A stretch of 12,505 nucleotides of DNA, from NCBI GenBank assembly GCA_007122745.1, contig SKTA01000256.1, positions 1-12,505 on the forward strand, in the 5' to 3' direction. A program made the translations under genes and the position numbers. The stretch is from Bacteroidales bacterium (lineage in GTDB: Bacteria; Bacteroidota; Bacteroidia; Bacteroidales; UBA7960). A model generated the notes under the pieces. It did not search any database. It saw only the letters and a program-made list of their open reading frames with translations, and was not told the origin of the DNA. This document shows, in pieces, positions 1 to 6,316 of the stretch (positions are counted from its first letter, which is position 1; the number at the start of each line of letters is the position of its first letter).

Positions 1-76
1 TGCGGGTTACTCCTATTTTTTCGAATATTATACCCGTTTCTTCGATGAAATTTGTACGTTCGTTATAGAGAGACAT
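1..76 (-). CDS. GbsR/MarR-like transcriptional regulator, N-terminal fragment
   Basis: Only the first 25 codons are present; the gene runs off the left edge. The start is the ATG at 76-74, and the peptide begins MSLYNERTNFIEETGIIFEK and continues IGVTR. This matches my memory of the N-terminal helix of Bacteroidota GbsR/MarR-type winged-helix regulators (pattern FIEExGxxFExxGxxR), but the DNA-binding domain lies outside the window, so the family call is tentative. A good -7 box (TATATTTG) lies about 25 bp upstream of the ATG, which suggests its own promoter rather than read-through from dnaG on the same strand. Regulators of this type often sit near efflux genes in Bacteroidota. The tolC-like gene here is 2.5 kb away with dnaG between them, so a regulatory link is only a guess. 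Confidence 0.5.
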   Translation of the reverse strand, partial: MSLYNERTNFIEETGIIFEKIGVTR

Positions 77-100
77 GATTTCTTTTTTTGGATTTTATTG

Positions 101-135
101 CAAATATAATGCCATTCTTTTGGTTCTGCAACAAA
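101..135 (-). promoter_or_regulatory. Bacteroidota-type promoter for the GbsR/MarR-like gene
   Basis: On the minus strand, TATATTTG (108-101) matches the Bacteroidota -7 consensus TAnnTTTG exactly. Upstream, TTG at 131-129 lies 20 bp away and TTTG at 135-132 lies 23 bp away; either could be the -33 element. Transcription would start near position 94, giving a leader of about 18 nt. The match is direct; promoter activity is inferred. Confidence 0.5.
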
Positions 136-165
136 AAAACCAAAAAAACGTTAAAAGATTGATGG

Positions 166-232
166 GTTTAGGGGTTTAGGAGTTTAATTGTTTAGGGTTT
201 AGGGTTTAGGGTTTAGGGGTTTAGGGGTTTAG
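166..232. repeat. Short tandem array, unit GTTTAGG(G), 9 copies
   Basis: GTTTA begins at 166, 174, 182, 190, 197, 204, 211, 219 and 227, so unit length alternates between 7 and 8 bp. The array fills the gap between dnaG and the regulator gene. It ends inside dnaG: the dnaG stop codon TAA (231-229 on the minus strand) is read from the last GTTTA unit. The third unit is degenerate (GTTTAATT). The unit resembles a plant-type telomere repeat by sequence only. A related array in the opposite orientation lies at 12281-12310. Confidence 0.9.
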
Positions 233-2205
233 CGGGTGACGACGCGTTGGAGTTCGGCGGCGAATTGCTTTCTTTTGATTGACAAGTTATTTAGGGTTTC
301 CAGAAGATTTATGATCACTTTTTCGTCATCTTCCTGTGGGCTGGCGCCCTCCCTCTCTTTGACTTTGTCCTGGGTTTCCTTGATCATTTTTTCAAGCTTT
401 TTCAGCTTGAAATCATATACAGCATGGAGTACGGCAGGCTTAAGGTTTTCCTCTTCGGTAAGCACATAGATCTTATGGCGGTGTTCCCAGTTGTTGCTGA
501 GGTTGTATTGATTTGTTTGCAAGTCGATTGCAAGTTTCTGGATGGCACTATCGGCGTGTTCTGTAAAAATCTTTTCATCCGGAAGTTGCTGATTATGAAA
601 TGCTTCTTCAAAAATGTTGAATATTGCCTGGCATTGCGGGTTTTCAAAATCAAGCTGATCATCCTGGATGTCGCGTACAATGAAGTCCACCACTTTCACC
701 TGGAGTTCTTCCATCCTTTTGTCTTCATTCTCAACCTCAAAAACCATATCCCGGTTTCCATAGTTGAGCAGAAGCCTTATCAGTTCCCTTTCGGAGACGT
801 CGTTGGACTCAGGTTCTTCCGGTTTCTTTTGTGGATCGATAGCCAAAGATGGTTGAGGCAATTCACTTGTATCGGCACCTCCTTTTTGGTTTTTCTTCAG
901 AAACCTTTGTCGTCTGAGTCTGCTTACCTCGGCAACCAGCATGTTCTCCTCCACCTCCATCATGGTGCTGCATTTTTTAACAAACAGACTTCGCGTGATG
1001 GGTTCCGGTATCAGCGAAACGGTTTGCGCGATCTCCCGGATCAGGGCCGCTTTTTTGATGGGGTCATCCTGTGCTTCTTCGAGAAGCAACTTTGTTTTGA
1101 ACGAGATAAAATCGGTCGCTTGCTTGTCAATAAACTCCTGTACCTCTGCCGGCCGGTATTTGGATGCATAAGAGTCGGGATCTTCCCCATCGGGGAAAAG
1201 CACGATGCGCACATTCAGCCCCTCCTCCAGGATCATGTCGGTACTCCTGAAGGCCGCTTTGATCCCTGCCGGATCGCTGTCAAACAACAGGGTGACATTG
1301 GAGGTGTACCGGCGGATCAGTTTGATCTGTTCAACCGACAATGCGGTGCCCGAAGTGGCAATGACGTTGGCAATTCCCGCCTGGTGCAGAGAGATCACAT
1401 CTGTATATCCTTCAACAAGAAAACAATTATCTTTCGAAACAACGGCATTCTTTGCATAATAGAGGCCATATAGCACCTTGCTTTTATGGTAAATGTCACT
1501 CTCTGCAGAGTTGATGTATTTGGGCCTTTTCTTGTCGCTGGTCATGATGCGTGCACCGAAACCCAAAACACGTCCCGATAAATTGTGTATCGGGAAAATG
1601 ATCCGTCCGCGGAAGGTATCGTAAAGAAGTTGGTCTTTTGACTTGCTTAAACTTGTTTTGACCAGATATTCCTTTTTATAGCCGTTTTTGAGTGCATTTT
1701 GGGAAAAGGTATCCCACTTGTCGGGACAATAACCAAGGCCGAACTTTCTGATCATTTCGGTTGAAAAGCCCCGCTCTTTAAGATAAGTTAACCCAACAGC
1801 CTTTCCCTCTTCTGTTTCGTGCAACTGCGTTTCAAAGAATTTTTGTGCAAATGCTGAAAGGTTAAACAGACTCTCTTTTTCATCAATGGCTTCCTGCTGT
1901 TCCGGGGTAGGCTTTTCCTCAACAATGTCGATGCTGTATTTTGCCGCGAGATAGCGAAGCGCTTCCGGGTAGGAGTAATGCTCATGCTCCATCAGAAAGT
2001 TGACGGCATTTCCCCCTTTGCCACATCCAAAACATTTGTATATGCCCTTGGGCACAGACACGTTGAAGGAGGGTGTCTTCTCATTGTGAAACGGACAAAG
2101 GCCAATCAGGTTCACCCCTCTTTTCTTTAAGGAGACAAACTCGCCAATCACCTCATCAATGCGGGTGGCGTCCATTATCTTATCTATGGTGTCGGAGGTG
2201 ATCAT
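229..2205 (-). CDS. dnaG: DNA primase DnaG
   Basis: Synthesises the RNA primers that start Okazaki fragments and the leading strand, working with the DnaB helicase at the fork. At 658 residues it has normal length. Domains in order: a CHC2 zinc-binding domain (C37, H40, C58, C61, with CPFHNEKTPSF and KCFGCGKGGN); the primase core from about 120, with YLKERGFS and FRGRIIFPIHNLSGRVLGFGAR; a TOPRIM fold with E265 in VEGYTDVISLHQAG and the DxD pair D309/D311 in LLFDSDPAGIKAA; and a charged C-terminal region (about 460-658) where the helicase-binding domain is expected. The ATG start gives the usual spacing to the zinc finger, with no Shine-Dalgarno. It is divergent from the tolC-like gene. Its stop codon lies within a GTTTAG repeat unit. 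No key residue is missing. Confidence 0.98.
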   Translation of the reverse strand: MITSDTIDKIMDATRIDEVIGEFVSLKKRGVNLIGLCPFHNEKTPSFNVSVPKGIYKCFGCGKGGNAVNFLMEHEHYSYPEALRYLAAKYSIDIVEEKPTPEQQEAIDEKESLFNLSAFAQKFFETQLHETEEGKAVGLTYLKERGFSTEMIRKFGLGYCPDKWDTFSQNALKNGYKKEYLVKTSLSKSKDQLLYDTFRGRIIFPIHNLSGRVLGFGARIMTSDKKRPKYINSAESDIYHKSKVLYGLYYAKNAVVSKDNCFLVEGYTDVISLHQAGIANVIATSGTALSVEQIKLIRRYTSNVTLLFDSDPAGIKAAFRSTDMILEEGLNVRIVLFPDGEDPDSYASKYRPAEVQEFIDKQATDFISFKTKLLLEEAQDDPIKKAALIREIAQTVSLIPEPITRSLFVKKCSTMMEVEENMLVAEVSRLRRQRFLKKNQKGGADTSELPQPSLAIDPQKKPEEPESNDVSERELIRLLLNYGNRDMVFEVENEDKRMEELQVKVVDFIVRDIQDDQLDFENPQCQAIFNIFEEAFHNQQLPDEKIFTEHADSAIQKLAIDLQTNQYNLSNNWEHRHKIYVLTEEENLKPAVLHAVYDFKLKKLEKMIKETQDKVKEREGASPQEDDEKVIINLLETLNNLSIKRKQFAAELQRVVTR

Positions 2206-2305
2206 AAAGTGGTTTTATGATTACGAAGATAGGGATAATATGAAAAGTGTGTAATAAAAAGGTGTGTAAGGGTTTAATAAATTGATAATTTTGATATCCG
2301 GGAGA

Positions 2306-2369
2306 AGATGTACAAATGTGCAGATTTGCAAATGAGCAGATGTGCAAATGTAAAAATGCACCAATGTAT
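2306..2369. repeat. Octamer tandem array, unit ARATGTGC, 8 in-phase copies
   Basis: Eight consecutive 8-bp units with no phase slip cover 64 bp. The first six alternate between a unit starting AGAT and one starting AAAT (AGATGTAC/AAATGTGC, AGATTTGC/AAATGAGC, AGATGTGC/AAATGTAA), so a 16-bp dimer order is visible. The last two units are more diverged (AAATGCAC, CAATGTAT). The array abuts the first of two hairpins at 2371. Nothing suggests that it is translated. Confidence 0.85.
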
Positions 2370-2370
2370 A

Positions 2371-2388
2371 GGCCGGACTTGACCGGCC
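2371..2388. repeat. REP-like hairpin 1
   Basis: A perfect 6-bp GC stem, GGCCGG (2371-2376) with CCGGCC (2383-2388), around loop ACTTGA. It has no T-run on either side and lies between divergent genes, where no terminator is expected. It shares the loop core and CTTGACC with hairpin 2, 47 bp to the right. Confidence 0.7.
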
Positions 2389-2417
2389 TGCATGTTTTAA
2401 CTCAAGGAGGCTTGTAG

Positions 2418-2437
2418 GGCCAGGGCTTGACCTGGCC
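2418..2437. repeat. REP-like hairpin 2
   Basis: A perfect 7-bp stem, GGCCAGG (2418-2424) with CCTGGCC (2431-2437), around loop GCTTGA. An outer dyad, CTCAA (2401-2405) with TTGAG (2441-2445), could extend it. There is no flanking T-run. The similarity to hairpin 1, with base changes on both sides of the stem, suggests two copies of one mobile or selected palindrome. No REP-associated transposase is visible in the window. Confidence 0.7.
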
Positions 2438-2547
2438 AATTTGAGAAAATTTACCACAAAGGCGGGACAGGCGTGATATAATTTATGATAATTTGTGGAT
2501 AAAAATAATGCTTAACGATAAAGATTTAACCCTTAACCTTTAATAAA

Positions 2548-2575
2548 GAACAACGAACAACAAACAATAAACAGC
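2548..2575. repeat. Heptamer array (GAACAAC) abutting the tolC start
   Basis: Four in-phase 7-bp units: GAACAAC twice, then AAACAAT and AAACAGC. The tolC ATG begins at 2577, one base after the array. The array therefore occupies the place of the ribosome-binding region. A-rich, unstructured leaders are normal in Bacteroidota, where anti-SD pairing is little used, so the array may be serving as the translation leader. Confidence 0.7.
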
Positions 2576-2576
2576 A

Positions 2577-4055
2577 ATGAGAAACATCATTCATATTTTA
2601 GCCATCATATCAGCAATTTTGCTTGCTGATACTGCAGCTGCAAGCGACAGCCGCTTCCTTACCCTGGAGGAGGTTATAAAAATAGCCCGCGAGCAATCAC
2701 CTGATGCGCTGATGGCCCGACATCGTTACCGGGGCAGATATTGGCAATACCGGACATTCAGGGCCGGTTACCTGCCGAATCTCCGGTTTGATGCCACCAT
2801 CCCAAACCTGAACCGTTCCATCTCGCCCATTACCCTCCCGGATGGCAGCGACACTTTTATTCGCAGGAGTCTGGCAACCTCGTCGGGAAACTTATCCCTG
2901 AACCAGACCATCGGATTGACAGGTGGACAGATATTTGTCAGTTCCGGACTGCAGCGCATTGACCTGATCCGCGACGACGGGAATAAGGTTTCCTATCTTG
3001 CAACACCGGTAAATATCGGATACCGGCAACCCATATTCGCTTACAACCCGTTTAAATGGGAGCAACAGATCGAACCCATCCGTTACGAGGAGGCACGCAG
3101 GGAATACACAGAAAACCTGGAGGAGATATCGATCAGGGCTACCAACGTGTTTTTTGACCTACTGCTGGCACAGATCAACAAAGAGATCAATGAGATCAAC
3201 CTTTCCAGCAACGACACCTTATATCAGATATCCAAAGGGCGTTATGATCTTGGTCGTATTGCAGAAAATGAATTGCTGCAAATGGAACTCAATTTGTTAA
3301 ACTCAGAGGCAGTCCTGGAACAATCCTATATCGATTATGAGGCAGCAATGTTCCGTTTTCGTTCATTTCTGGCTTTGGATGAAGTCAGGGATGTGGAGCT
3401 TGTGCCTCCGGCAGAACCGCATAACATCTTTGTTGATGTGGGCGTTGCGCTGGCGGAATCCAGAAAGAACAGGGCAACAATGCTTGCCCAGCAGCGTCAG
3501 CAACTGGAAGCTGAAAGCCGGGTGGATCAGGCACGTGCTGAAAACAGGTTTAATGTAAATCTGTTTGCCGTTTACGGGCTTACGCAAAGTGCTGAGGAGT
3601 TTGGAGATTCCTACCGAAACCCAATGGATCAGCAACAGCTTACTGTCGGTGTGCAGATCCCCATTCTTGACTGGGGTGTTTCAAAGGGCCGTATACGAAT
3701 GGCAGAGTCCAACCGTGAACTTGTAAATACAACGGTCAATCAGGCGCTGGTTGACTTTGAGCAGGAGGTTTTTCTCCGGGTGATGGAGTTTAACATGCTG
3801 GATAACCAGCTTGAGATTGCCAAAAAGGCTGATGTGATCGCTGAGAAGCGGTATGAAGTGACCAGACAACGCTTTTTGATCGGACGAGTCGACATCATTG
3901 AACTAAACCTGGCACTTGAAGAGAAAGATCGGGCAAAACAAAGATACCTGGCGGCTCTGAGAAACTATTGGAGAGGTTTTTACGAGATGCGATTGCTTAC
4001 ACTCTATGATTTTGTAAACGATCGGCCGGTTTCGGTCGACTTTACCAATATCTGA
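2577..4055 (+). CDS. TolC-family outer-membrane efflux protein
   Basis: Forms the trimeric outer-membrane and periplasmic channel used by tripartite exporters (RND or ABC type) or type I secretion. The 492 residues begin with a Sec signal peptide (about 1-22, ending TAAAS). Two outer-membrane efflux repeats follow. Each has amphipathic beta segments and then a long charged helical hairpin: helices at about 165-265 and 375-475. The homologous joints are QPIFAYNPFKW (about 151-161) and PILDWGVSKGRIR (about 362-374), the latter typical of the family. No membrane-fusion protein or inner-membrane pump lies beside it, so the substrate cannot be inferred and it must pair with genes elsewhere. It is transcribed divergently from dnaG and converges on the metallo-hydrolase gene. 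No clear TAnnTTTG box was found upstream. Confidence 0.93.
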   Translation: MRNIIHILAIISAILLADTAAASDSRFLTLEEVIKIAREQSPDALMARHRYRGRYWQYRTFRAGYLPNLRFDATIPNLNRSISPITLPDGSDTFIRRSLATSSGNLSLNQTIGLTGGQIFVSSGLQRIDLIRDDGNKVSYLATPVNIGYRQPIFAYNPFKWEQQIEPIRYEEARREYTENLEEISIRATNVFFDLLLAQINKEINEINLSSNDTLYQISKGRYDLGRIAENELLQMELNLLNSEAVLEQSYIDYEAAMFRFRSFLALDEVRDVELVPPAEPHNIFVDVGVALAESRKNRATMLAQQRQQLEAESRVDQARAENRFNVNLFAVYGLTQSAEEFGDSYRNPMDQQQLTVGVQIPILDWGVSKGRIRMAESNRELVNTTVNQALVDFEQEVFLRVMEFNMLDNQLEIAKKADVIAEKRYEVTRQRFLIGRVDIIELNLALEEKDRAKQRYLAALRNYWRGFYEMRLLTLYDFVNDRPVSVDFTNI

Positions 4056-4115
4056 TCCATTGACCCGTCCTGATTTTTGTTTACAAAAATTTCCCAGATC
4101 TCCCTTTGAGCTTTA

Positions 4116-4277
4116 AGTGTCATGTCAACGCTACTTTAGCCGGTCCAAGTCTTGATCTTTTTCCTCATATCTGCAAAATAAACCCTTTACGTAGCTGCGG
4201 CTATGCGCAGATTTTCTTTTTTAATCTGAGAAAAAATCTCTGCGACTTAACCGACACAGCAGCATTGACACGACACT
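4116..4277 (-). repeat. Long imperfect inverted repeat, possible structured RNA or MITE-like element
   Basis: The outer arms 4116-4134 and 4259-4277 match at 16 of 19 positions when one is reverse-complemented. Inner pairings continue in order: CGGT 4141-4144 with ACCG 4250-4253, AAGTC 4147-4151 with GACTT 4244-4248, GAT 4154-4156 with ATC 4236-4238, CTCA 4164-4167 with TGAG 4227-4230, and ATCTGC 4169-4174 with GCAGAT 4207-4212. At the tip is a small TAGC/GCTA stem with a TGCG loop (4192-4203). All three outer-arm mismatches would be G-U pairs in minus-strand RNA but A-C mismatches in plus-strand RNA, so minus is the likelier functional strand. It lies just past the 3' end of the metallo-hydrolase gene. 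A decayed transposon remnant is the alternative. Confidence 0.65.
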
Positions 4278-4330
4278 AGCTTCGAGCTGCGAGCTTTTTT
4301 CTTCCTTTCAGCTTCCAGCTTCGAACTTCT
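4278..4330. repeat. Degenerate heptamer array, unit AGCTTCG
   Basis: AGCTTCG (4278), AGCTGCG (4285) and AGCTTTT (4292) are in phase. After an 18-bp step come AGCTTCC (4310), AGCTTCG (4317) and AACTTCT (4324). The array starts on the base following the long inverted repeat and runs nearly to the metallo-hydrolase stop codon at 4362. Confidence 0.65.
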
Positions 4331-4359
4331 CAACCTTAATCTTAACCCCGCTTCCTCCA

Positions 4360-5007
4360 TTAAAAAACTCCCGTTAGAAAGGGATTTCCGGTCCTTTCCT
4401 CCTGAATGGTTGTTGCAGGTCCGTGTCCGGGATAAACGGTTGTATCGTCGGGAAGAATAATAAGCTTTTGCAGGATGGATTTGATCAGCAGGTCGTGGTC
4501 TCCTGTCGGGAGGTCAGTTCGCCCAATACTGTTCTGAAACAGCACATCTCCTGCGATGACAAATTTTTCCGCCTCATGGTAGAAGCAAAGACTTCCGGCA
4601 GCGTGGCCGGGTGTATGGATCACCTTGAGTTCCTGGTTGCCGAATTCCACCACATCACCGTCGTCAAGAAATTCCGATGGCATCACCGGCTTGTCTACGT
4701 CAAAACCAAAAACCTTGCCGTATTCCTTGCTGTTCTCAAGAAAAGGAATGCTGTCCTTATGTGTAAGCGGCTTGATTTTGTAGGTTTTGGATACAAACCT
4801 GCTGCCAAGCATGTGATCAATGTGGCAATGTGTCAGAAGTTGAGCAACAGGGGTAAGATTATTCTCTTTAATAAAGTCTGCAAGTTCTTTCTTTTCCGAC
4901 TTCTCATAACAGGAGGCATCCACAATGGCACATTCTCCCGTATCGTCATAAAGAACAAAAGTATTAACCTGAAAAGGATTGAAAGTGAATTTTTTAATAT
5001 GGATCAT
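4360..5007 (-). CDS. Metallo-beta-lactamase-fold hydrolase, glyoxalase-II-like
   Basis: A 215-residue cytoplasmic enzyme of the small, single-domain glyoxalase II (YcbL-like) group, likely a thioester or related hydrolase. Metal ligands are all visible: H60, H62, D64 and H65 in THCHIDH, H135 in HTPGHAAGS, D154 in AGDVLF and H195 in YPGHGP. The C-terminal helical substrate-binding domain of full glyoxalase II is absent, so activity on S-lactoylglutathione is unproven; a persulfide dioxygenase role is less likely at this length. The start was set at the ATG at 5007-5005 (MIHIKKFTFNPFQVNTFVLY), which matches the family N-terminus. An in-frame TTG nine bases upstream would add MQT only. The gene is divergent from the M20 gene with 93 bp between the starts. 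Confidence 0.9.
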   Translation of the reverse strand: MIHIKKFTFNPFQVNTFVLYDDTGECAIVDASCYEKSEKKELADFIKENNLTPVAQLLTHCHIDHMLGSRFVSKTYKIKPLTHKDSIPFLENSKEYGKVFGFDVDKPVMPSEFLDDGDVVEFGNQELKVIHTPGHAAGSLCFYHEAEKFVIAGDVLFQNSIGRTDLPTGDHDLLIKSILQKLIILPDDTTVYPGHGPATTIQEERTGNPFLTGVF

Positions 5008-5047
5008 TGTCTGCAAGTGGTTTTATTATATATAGTGTGCTTGCTTT

Positions 5048-5055
5048 CAAAGGTA
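5048..5055 (-). promoter_or_regulatory. -7 box for the metallo-hydrolase gene
   Basis: On the minus strand TACCTTTG (5055-5048) matches TAnnTTTG. It would start transcription near 5041 and leave a leader of about 34 nt before the ATG at 5007. No convincing TTG/TTTG lies at -33 spacing. The divergent M20 gene must use the same 93-bp gap, but no TAnnTTTG box was found on the plus strand. Confidence 0.4.
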
Positions 5056-5100
5056 AAAAAAATCCTTAAATTAGCATAATGATTATTAAACAGAAATTGT

Positions 5101-6306
5101 ATGGATTTATTGCATAAGGTAAAGGCGTTGTCGTCTGAATATTTTGATGAAATTGTTTATTTCCGTCGTCATTTTCACGCTTTACCGGAGCTATCGATGC
5201 AGGAGAAAAAAACGGCCGGATTCATTGCTTCGCGACTTAAAGAGATCGGAATCCCTTTTAATGAGGGAATAGCTGAAACAGGAATTGTAGCCATTATTGA
5301 CGGCAGGAATCCGGAGTCTGGAACTTTGGCGCTGCGTGCAGATATGGATGCTTTGCCCATACAGGAGGAGAATCGTGTGGAATACAAGTCCGGCATCCCC
5401 GGGGTGATGCACGCTTGCGGACATGATGTGCACATGGCCAGCCTGCTTGGCACGGCTAAAATATTACATGCACTGAGAGACGAATGGGAGGGGAAGGTTA
5501 AGCTGATTTTTCAACCTTCTGAGGAGCGGTATCCGGGTGGTGCCAGCCTGATGATTCAGGAGGGTGTGCTGGAGAACCCGCGTCCTGCCGCTATCTTCGG
5601 ACAACACGTGTTTGCTGGGCTCCCAGCCGGGAAAGCAGGCATTCGGAGCGGACGCTATATGGCTTCTACCGATGAAGTCTATATTACCGTGAAAGGCAAG
5701 GGGGGCCATGCAGCAACACCGCAACTGAATACCGACCCCATTGTGATTGCATCGCACATTGTTCTTGCCCTGCAGCAGGTGGTGAGCAGGAATGCAACAC
5801 CTTACATGCCCACAGTACTCTCTTTCGGCAGAATCATCGGTGACGGACAGATGAATGTGATCCCGGATGAGGTGCGGCTGGAAGGCACGTTTCGGACTTT
5901 TGATGAGGAATGGCGTCAGAAAGCACACCTGCGCATCCGTGAAACAGCCGTTTTTGTTGCCCAGGGGATGGGCGGCGACTGTGACGTATTCATTGAACCG
6001 GGATATCCGTTTCTGGAAAATGACCCCACACTGGCTGCCAATTTCAAGACATTCGCTGGAGAATACTTAGGTAATGAAAACGTCGAGGAACTGGAACTGT
6101 CGATGACGGGAGAAGACTTTGCACACTACGCCCAAAATATCGATGCATGTTTCTACAGACTTGGAATCCGAAATATTGAAAAAGGGATCAACCCAAACCT
6201 GCATACCTCCACTTTTGATGTGGATGAGGATGCACTGAAAACGGGAATGGGTTTGATGGCCTGGGTGACGATCAAACAATTGCATCATCTGAAAGAAAGA
6301 AAATAA
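5101..6306 (+). CDS. M20-family amidohydrolase (hippurate / N-acyl amino acid hydrolase type)
   Basis: A cytoplasmic metal-dependent hydrolase that cleaves N-acyl or N-acetyl amino acids or related amides. It has 401 residues, normal for peptidase family M20 subfamily D. Landmarks in order: FRRHFHALPELSMQE (21-35); LRADMDALPI (78-87); MHACGHDVHMASLLG (103-117) with metal ligands C106 and H108; FQPSEE (137-142) with the E141/E142 pair; GQH with H169; a dimerisation domain from about 183, including GKGGHAATPQLNTDP with H203; then TGEDF (336-340) and NLHTSTFDVDE with H368. The cysteine ligand in HACGHD separates it from the ArgE/DapE type. No signal peptide. The substrate cannot be set from sequence. 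It converges on dsbD, with only 10 bp between the stop codons. Confidence 0.93.
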   Translation: MDLLHKVKALSSEYFDEIVYFRRHFHALPELSMQEKKTAGFIASRLKEIGIPFNEGIAETGIVAIIDGRNPESGTLALRADMDALPIQEENRVEYKSGIPGVMHACGHDVHMASLLGTAKILHALRDEWEGKVKLIFQPSEERYPGGASLMIQEGVLENPRPAAIFGQHVFAGLPAGKAGIRSGRYMASTDEVYITVKGKGGHAATPQLNTDPIVIASHIVLALQQVVSRNATPYMPTVLSFGRIIGDGQMNVIPDEVRLEGTFRTFDEEWRQKAHLRIRETAVFVAQGMGGDCDVFIEPGYPFLENDPTLAANFKTFAGEYLGNENVEELELSMTGEDFAHYAQNIDACFYRLGIRNIEKGINPNLHTSTFDVDEDALKTGMGLMAWVTIKQLHHLKERK

Positions 6307-6316
6307 AGGAACGCAT

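Larger units (their letters stand above)
2206..2576. other. 371-bp divergent intergenic region, dnaG to tolC
   Basis: No gene is supported here. From left to right it holds: a weak minus-strand -7 candidate for dnaG (TATCTTCG, 2231-2224, one mismatch to TAnnTTTG, giving a leader of about 12 nt); AT-rich sequence to 2305; an octamer array; two related GC-rich hairpins; a 7-bp dyad, CCACAAA (2454-2460) with TTTGTGG (2492-2498), around the AT-rich stretch where a tolC promoter could lie (ATAATTTG at 2487-2494 is only a poor -7 match); and a heptamer array ending at the tolC start codon. The separate elements are listed as their own entries. Confidence 0.7.
4056..4359. other. 304-bp convergent intergenic region, tolC to metallo-hydrolase
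   Basis: No gene is supported. It contains an AT-only dyad just after tolC (ATTTTTGT at 4073-4080 and ACAAAAAT at 4083-4090), a long imperfect inverted repeat (4116-4277), and a heptamer array immediately to its right. No classical terminator (GC stem plus T-run) was seen for either converging gene. The AT dyad or the large hairpin may end transcription instead. Confidence 0.65.

Noticed and set aside
166..232. Telomere of a linear replicon or eukaryotic contamination (TTTAGGG-like units)
   Set aside because: The array is short, degenerate, has mixed 7/8-bp spacing and lies between two bacterial genes.
424..1473. Long plus-strand open frame of 349 codons antisense to dnaG
   Set aside because: It lies wholly opposite a certain dnaG and its peptide is rich in Cys, Phe and His with no domain, as expected of a shadow of a coding strand.
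2306..2369. CRISPR array
   Set aside because: Units are 8 bp and contiguous, with no unique spacers, and no cas gene is in the window.
2371..2437. Rho-independent terminators
   Set aside because: Neither hairpin is followed by a T-run on either strand, and both flanking genes point away from them.
2474..2481. Sigma-70-like TATAAT for tolC
   Set aside because: The primary sigma factor of Bacteroidota prefers TAnnTTTG; TATAAT in AT-rich DNA is not good evidence here.
4073..4090. Terminator after tolC formed by ATTTTTGT/ACAAAAAT
   Set aside because: The stem is almost all A-T with a two-base loop, so too weak to call as a terminator; it is noted in the intergenic entry only.
4423..5079. Plus-strand open frame of 218 codons antisense to the metallo-hydrolase
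   Set aside because: The minus-strand product has every metal ligand in order, while the plus-strand peptide shows no recognisable motif.
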